In this document: positions 19,090-23,530 of the stretch, piece by piece
Position numbering within the stretch: position 1 is the first letter of the stretch
Layout: every line of letters starts with the position of its first letter
Assembly (NCBI GenBank): GCA_015499995.1
Contig: JADNRV010000588.1
Coordinates: 1-23,530, forward strand
From: Flammula alnicola
Lineage: Eukaryota > Basidiomycota > Agaricomycetes > Agaricales > Strophariaceae
Reading direction: 5' to 3'
DNA length: 23,530 nt
Program-made: the position numbers and the translations under genes
The notes under the pieces: generated by a model
The model's input: only the letters and a program-made list of their open reading frames with translations
Told to the model about the DNA's origin: nothing
Databases searched by the model: none

Positions 19090-20476
19090 ATGTCATCTAT
19101 TCCCGAACTCAACCCTTCTTTTGCCGACGCTGATCTCGAAACTCAGCGTATCTTGCACCGTACTCATCCTAGCCGTCAGGACAAGGTTAACGAGCCCGGC
19201 GAGCTCTGGAAAGAAGCTCTCCGATGCCTTCGTTTCATAGTACGTGTTGTTTATTTCTTCATAAGCTCGCTTATCATTCTTTTGTTGTATAGGCGCCCTG
19301 GGAGAACCAGATCCCTAGCATTCTGAACGGTGGTCGGTCACTGCATAACATCGTCTTTGATCTTCGAAAGGCGACGCAGTTCTTGAACACCAAGTTTGCT
19401 GCGCTCGGATGCGTTCCACTCCGTACCCCTGAATACAATGCATTGGATACCATATGCCTTGCTATTCTTCGGAACAGGGAGGCTCCCGCTCCTCAAACTC
19501 CACTTCTGGTTTCACCTGCCACCGGTGACACTGCTAGTCCTGAGACATCGCCCCCTGTCGTGGCCGAGAAGACCCCTACCAAGCCGCCCACTGAATCCGT
19601 GGTGGTGAGTACCGTCATCCTTTCCTTCTCGTTCTATTTCGTCTATTGCCAACCCTCGCATCTACTAGCTCGAGAAACGCGGCGGACGTTTGTACAAGTC
19701 CAAAGCGCTTGTCGATAGTGACTCTGCTGAGGTGGAGTTTGTATCCTCTACCATCAGTAACCCAGAGCTAACTATTTGTTATCAGGATGATGCGGTACTT
19801 TCATTTCCAGCCTCCTGCGACATTTCGCTAATATTATCGCTTTTTAGGCGATGCTTGTTGACGACGACGCTTCCTCTGTGCCCGATCTTTTCACCATGAA
19901 GGTCATACCTTTCGGTGCTCCTCCATCGAAGCCTACGAAACCCAAGCGCAAGGCTAATAGTCCTAATGATAAGGTGCATCTCAGCTCTCGTTTCTCATTT
20001 CCCCTCATACTTATAATCCTTCTTTATTAGCCTAAGCGTGCTGAGACTGTTATGCTCGAGTACGACGCCGTTCCCGGCCTCGATACTACTAGCAAGGCTC
20101 TCAAGAAGGCCAATAAGTATGCCGGTTCTGGCAAGAAGGCCAAAGTAGATGGTAACACCGCGTCGTCCTCTAGTGGTACGAGCGCTTATCCCTTCCGTTC
20201 TTTCTATCATACTTACTCTTTGTTTTAAACGCAGCGTTGGTCCTGTCTCCCTTCGTTGAAGCGGAATTGCTCGCCCGAGCTCGCGATGCTGCTTCTGGCG
20301 AAACAGACTATACGCAAGACCCTGTGGCTTTGGAACACGCCTTAGGCCATGTCCGCTCTGAGCTTCACAACTACTCCTTCAGGATCCAGTACGAGCTTCA
20401 GCAATATGACAACGCGACTCAATCCATTCAAAAGCTCCAAGAAGCTCTGGACCGCGTTCGCATTAGCAGGAAGTAG
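19090..20476 (+). CDS. Gene C: intact spliced passenger gene, basic and helical
   Basis: Exons 19090-19239, 19293-19604, 19669-19740, 19786-19794, 19848-19973, 20031-20175 and 20235-20476 give 351 aa without a frame break. All introns are GT-AG (45-64 bp) and several have CTAAC-type branch sites. Exon 4 is a 9-nt microexon (Asp-Asp-Ala); skipping it also keeps frame. The N-terminal part (SSIPELNPSFADADLETQRI, then APWENQIPSILNGGRSLHNI) may be globular. A Pro/Thr/Ser linker follows (about 124-154), then acidic and lysine-rich patches (KPTKPKRKANSPNDKPKR; KALKKANKYAGSGKKAK) that could act as nuclear localisation or nucleic-acid-binding signals. The C-terminal 80 residues look like a coiled coil (HALGHVRSELHNYSFRIQYE and onward). 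No known family is recognised. It is convergent with pol, with a 59-bp gap between the stop codons. Confidence 0.7.
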
Positions 20477-20535
20477 GCGGTTTCATCGGTTGAAAGCAGT
20501 CGAACACCTTCGTTTTGTAGTCTTGCTAGAGGTTT

Positions 20536-20815
20536 TTACTTAGGTACTTTGTTTCGTACTTGGGCAGTTTTCCCTCTAGTCATTCTACCAGCGCTCCTTA
20601 ATCCTTCGTCGTCTGAGTCCCCTAAGTCCTCATTATCCGAGCTTTCCTCCGAGTCTCCTTCATCTGATTCTTCATCATCTGAGTCTGCTAATAACCTAAC
20701 TTCTCAAATGCGAGGTCATTAACTGCTGCAGCCTCTTCTGCCGCTTCCGCTTTGCTTACTATCTTGTCTAACCCCTTGACTGATATATCAATCATCTTAA
20801 GGATATCATCTTTAG
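20536..20815 (-). pseudogene. Pol C-terminal extension with acidic Ser/Asp/Glu tail
   Basis: Beyond the stop that ends the integrase frame near 20792, coding continues in a shifted frame: [20 protein letters not shown] and AEAAEEAAAVNDLAFEKLG. After a second shift near 20690 it reads DSDDEESDEGDSEESSDNED and ends RNKVPK with TAA at 20538-20536. The tail looks like a disordered acidic segment added to the integrase C-terminus. I know of no catalytic role for it; targeting or partner binding is conceivable. Confidence 0.6.
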
Positions 20816-21558
20816 CTCGAGTTTTTCTCTAGCATAATAAGGTACTGCTCGGAATGCTGCTACTCTGTTTTGCGAGACTGCGCCATTCATTTCAGCAACT
20901 ATGTAGGAACCACCTTTGGTCCGCCGAATGACTATCTGTGGTCCAGTATACCGGGGTTTCATCTTCTTGTCTAGAGAAGTTTCTACTTCCGTGTTCCTGA
21001 CCAGGATTAAGTCTCCGGGTTTGAAATCGTAGTCCTTTATGACTGCTTTATTTTCTCGTTCATATCTTAACAACCTCTCATATTTCTGCTCGTCTATACG
21101 TGTGCGCATCCGTTCAATGTGTACTTGGTGCTTTGCGAGCGCTTGTGCTCGGAATGCAATCATCTCTTCGTCTGTTAGGATTCCAACTGGTGGGTCGACC
21201 AGCCAAGTAGCTTCTTTAACATCTAGGGGTAGGATAGGGTCTGCACCTGTAACCATAAAGAAAGGCGAGCATCCTAGCCGCTTTCGGATAGTAATTCGGT
21301 CTGCCCACATCACATAGTTAAAGAACCAGTACCACTTGTGTACGTTCTTCGCCCCTAACATTTTATACAGCATCTGTCTGACGTCCCAATGAGGTCGTTC
21401 AATCGTGCCATTGCTCTGGAGTTGTAAGGTGAGATGCGGATACCCACAATCCCATATTTCTCCTTCAACCATTTGGCCGCTAATTTGAATGGTCCTCCAT
21501 TATCCGTAACAATTCCAACATGCATGCCCATCGACAAATAATATCTTCGAGTACCCAC
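20792..21558 (-). pseudogene. pol: Ty3/gypsy integrase, catalytic core end and C-terminal domain
   Basis: This part contains the second catalytic Asp in IVTDNGGPF and, about 35 residues on, the catalytic Glu in [10 protein letters not shown], the DD35E signature. Next come [20 protein letters not shown] and [12 protein letters not shown], then the C-terminal SH3-like GPY/F-type module ([31 protein letters not shown]). The frame steps between NSR and NGT at about 21428, where one A appears to be missing. A second disturbance lies at 21500-21590, where LEDIICRW is in a different frame from the surrounding sequence. In the family this enzyme inserts the cDNA into the host genome. Confidence 0.85.
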
Positions 21559-21561
21559 AGC

Positions 21562-22250
21562 CTATAGAGCGACCATCTTCTCTCTTAAGTGGTCTTCCTT
21601 CCATCCAGAAGTCATAGCGTCGCGTCCGTGTACTATATATTTACAACCATTCGAACGCGGTGACATATGCATCACATCTGCGTGTAAGGTTTGGAATATC
21701 GACGGAGTATGCGTTATAACTGGTTGGATTTTAATCATAGTCTTTTGGCGCTCTTGACATAGATGGCATGTTTTCACGAACCAACTAACATCTTTCTCCA
21801 TCTCTGGCCACCAGAAGCGTCGCACTAGCAGTTGATTCGTCGCGTAGAAGCCTCTATGACCCACATGGTCGTGCGCGGCTGTTAGCATATACATGCGTTT
21901 CTCTTTCGCGACTACCAGTCTGTGCTTGGCTCCTGCCGACCTATGGTATAATCGTCCTTGGTATATCAAGAATCGCTTCGCGAATCTCAGGAACCGCTCA
22001 TATTTCTTATTACTCAGATCCGGTGGTCTGAATTTCTTATCCTTCTGCCACCTCATTACAAACTCGATGTTATTGTCTTGGTCGCGCGCACTATCCGTCC
22101 GATGGTCTTCAGGATAAGCGACGCCCTTGTTTTTCAATTCATCTTCGTCGGGTAGCATAAGCGTTACCACTAGCTGCTGCACATAAGCCGCGCGCACAGG
22201 TCCTAGCACTTCTTTGTTTTCGTTCAAATGTCTTTCCAGTAGTGTTTTCT
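21562..22250 (-). pseudogene. pol: Ty3/gypsy integrase, zinc-binding domain and core start
   Basis: The order seen is an H2C2 zinc finger (H-x3-H in HDHVGH, then C-x2-C in CHLCQ, with FWWPEMEKDVSWF between), then the first catalytic Asp in LHADVMHM, then HGRDAM. The frame from YRLGEKTLLERHLNENKEVL, upstream of this, does not match that of the RNase H part. At about 22258 a lost base turns GAC-CTA into a TAG that ends the RT-RNase H frame. The 3' end meets a TAG at 21559-21561 caused by another frame step. Confidence 0.85.
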
Positions 22251-22253
22251 CTC

Positions 22254-23530
22254 CTAGTCTGTATACATCGGCTCAGCCAATTCTTGTGAAAAGCAGCTTA
22301 TAGATACGGCGATCCCACTGTAGCTTTCATCCATTTCAATCTGCTCTAGGATTTCCGCCAGTAGTACTGCATGAGGGTCCGATGCGCCATCGGCCACTAT
22401 TTTTAGTTCACTTTTGATTGACGCCGAAGATATACTTTGGAAGAAGCCTTTTCGGTTATCAATTTCATTAACAAAGTCCTCAATTGGTAATGGCTGCGGC
22501 TCCGTAGGATCTGCGATCACTAACTCTATGGGTCCGTGGTCATCAATGTCTTCCTCGTCTGTTGGCTCAGGGTCCGGATCATTTGGCTGCTTGTAACGGC
22601 GCGAAAGTCCGTCAGGTCCAAAGGTCTTTCCCGCTTTGTGCCTCAGGGTGAAGTGGAACATCCCAATCTGTTCAATCCATCGGTTAATTACCGCATTAGG
22701 CATCATGTCAGGATGTTGTAACATCCCAGCAATGTACTTGGCGTCTGTCTCGACTACTAATTTTCGGCAACCAATTAACCATTTTCGATTGTTCTCGAGG
22801 GCACGCTTTAATCCGAACAGCTCACGCTTCGGTTGGGAGTAGCGCGCTTCTCTGTCATTCATTGTAATGGACCCAAATCTCGCATAGTAGTGTTTCTTGG
22901 CATCATTTATATCTTCTTGGAAGACATAGAAACCTATTGCTATGTAAGAGCTGTCCACGGCCAACACTACATCTCCTTGTCCTTCATAATCGATAGCTTT
23001 CAACGCGTATGCGTTCTGTGCTCCATCCTTCAATAATTTTACAGACTCCTCTTGGTCCGGTCCCCAAACAAATGGTTCGCGACTATGCGTTAGTCTTTGT
23101 AGGAACCTGGCCCTGATCGCATAATTAGAGATGTAACTGCGCAGTACGCCGACAGTACCGAGGAAACCTCTGACCTGGGATAGGTCCGCAAATTCGTCCC
23201 AATCCATGATCTGCTTTACGCGCTCCGTGGTTGGTTTGCGTCCTTCCATAGTGCACAAGTGACCGACTACGGTAATATCTGCTGCGCATATTACTGATTT
23301 ATATCCTGAAAATGTGCCGCCGCAATATTTCATGCGTTGCACTACCCGATTGACATTCTGCATATGTTCCCATACGAAGCGTCTAATTCCCGGGTTTTCT
23401 GGTATCATCTCATAAGTGCCATCTTTATTTTGGTAGCGAGTCAGAGGTCCTCTGACAGGTACATCATCGATATAAGGTATCGTAAAATCGGGTGTCTCTT
23501 CTTTCAAAATAAATGTAACATCATCATGAA
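22254..23530 (-). pseudogene. pol: Ty3/gypsy reverse transcriptase and RNase H (partial)
   Basis: The frame is open to the right edge, so the RT N-terminus, protease and gag are outside. Near the start (23474-23463) is PYIDDVPVRGP, the YxDD metal-binding motif of RT. GTFSGYKSVICAADITVVGH and FLGTVGVLRSYISNYAIRAR complete the palm/thumb. RNase H follows: first Asp in LAVDSSYIAIGF, Glu in QPKRELFGL, Asp in VETDAKYIAGML, and the end HKAGKTFGPDGLSRR. A roughly 120-residue acidic linker follows (EPTDEEDIDDHGPIE). Catalytic residues look intact. RT copies element RNA into DNA and RNase H removes the RNA. It is tagged as pseudogene because the downstream frame is broken; the domain itself could be functional. 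Confidence 0.9.

Larger units (their letters stand above)
12936..23530 (-). mobile_element. 3' part of a Ty3/gypsy LTR element with antisense passengers (hypothesis)
   Basis: The order on the minus strand is pol (right edge to 20536), a 5.8-kb segment holding genes C, B and A on the opposite strand, a polypurine tract (14700-14687) and a candidate LTR. Element transcripts run antisense to the passengers, so passenger introns would not be spliced out during retrotransposition. That fits the preserved introns. The right edge cuts the element before protease, gag and the 5' LTR. Alternatives are that the passengers form an unrelated insertion, or that two elements are nested, given the second polypurine-like tract at 17765. 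Confidence 0.45.

Overview
The window reads as genomic DNA of a basidiomycete fungus, most likely an Agaricomycete (mushroom). The reasons are many GT-AG introns of about 45-75 bp, fungal-type gene models (MYND protein, Nudix hydrolase, spliceosomal Brr2 relics), TA-flanked inverted-repeat elements, and a Ty3/gypsy pol whose RT, RNase H and integrase motifs match the lineage common in mushrooms. It is an accessory, repeat-rich region rather than a conserved gene cluster. I had no database access, so family names rest on motif recognition.

Left part (1-4140): a decayed copy of the BRR2 spliceosomal helicase on the minus strand (1-2345). It has an internal segment (about 985-1325) flipped to the plus strand and has lost its second RecA domain and N-terminus. 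Next come a 24-bp direct repeat, a 401-bp TIR element (2732-3132), and an intact two-exon MYND zinc-finger gene (3243-4036, +). Middle-left (4140-7720): no convincing gene. It holds two clusters of short 'acctat/ataggt' words and a 952-bp TA-flanked TIR element (6119-7070). Middle (7720-11220): a small intron-containing lineage-specific gene (7720-8304), a stretch of degraded coding-like sequence on the minus strand (about 8500-9436), an intact three-exon Nudix hydrolase (9624-10386), and an 835-bp gap with an 18-bp direct repeat.

Right part (11222-23530): first a large lineage-specific ORF (11222-12918, +). Then comes what looks like the 3' half of a Ty3/gypsy LTR retrotransposon on the minus strand. 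Its pol (RT with YIDD, RNase H, H2C2 integrase, acidic tail) runs from the right edge to 20536 and is interrupted by several frame changes. A polypurine tract lies at 14687-14700, followed on the minus strand by a candidate LTR (about 12936-14686). Between the pol end and that polypurine tract lie about 5.8 kb holding three plus-strand, intron-containing genes: A at 15235-17299, B at 17939-18668 and C at 19090-20476. Each has a TATA box, and all are antisense to pol. Gene C is intact (351 aa, 7 exons in my model), B has one frame change, and A has several. An LTR element with spliced antisense passenger genes is the most interesting reading. Nested insertion is the main alternative.

Many of the frame changes in pol, A and B are single-base steps that keep all splice sites usable. 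They may be recent decay or assembly indels, and this affects how many of these genes are called broken.
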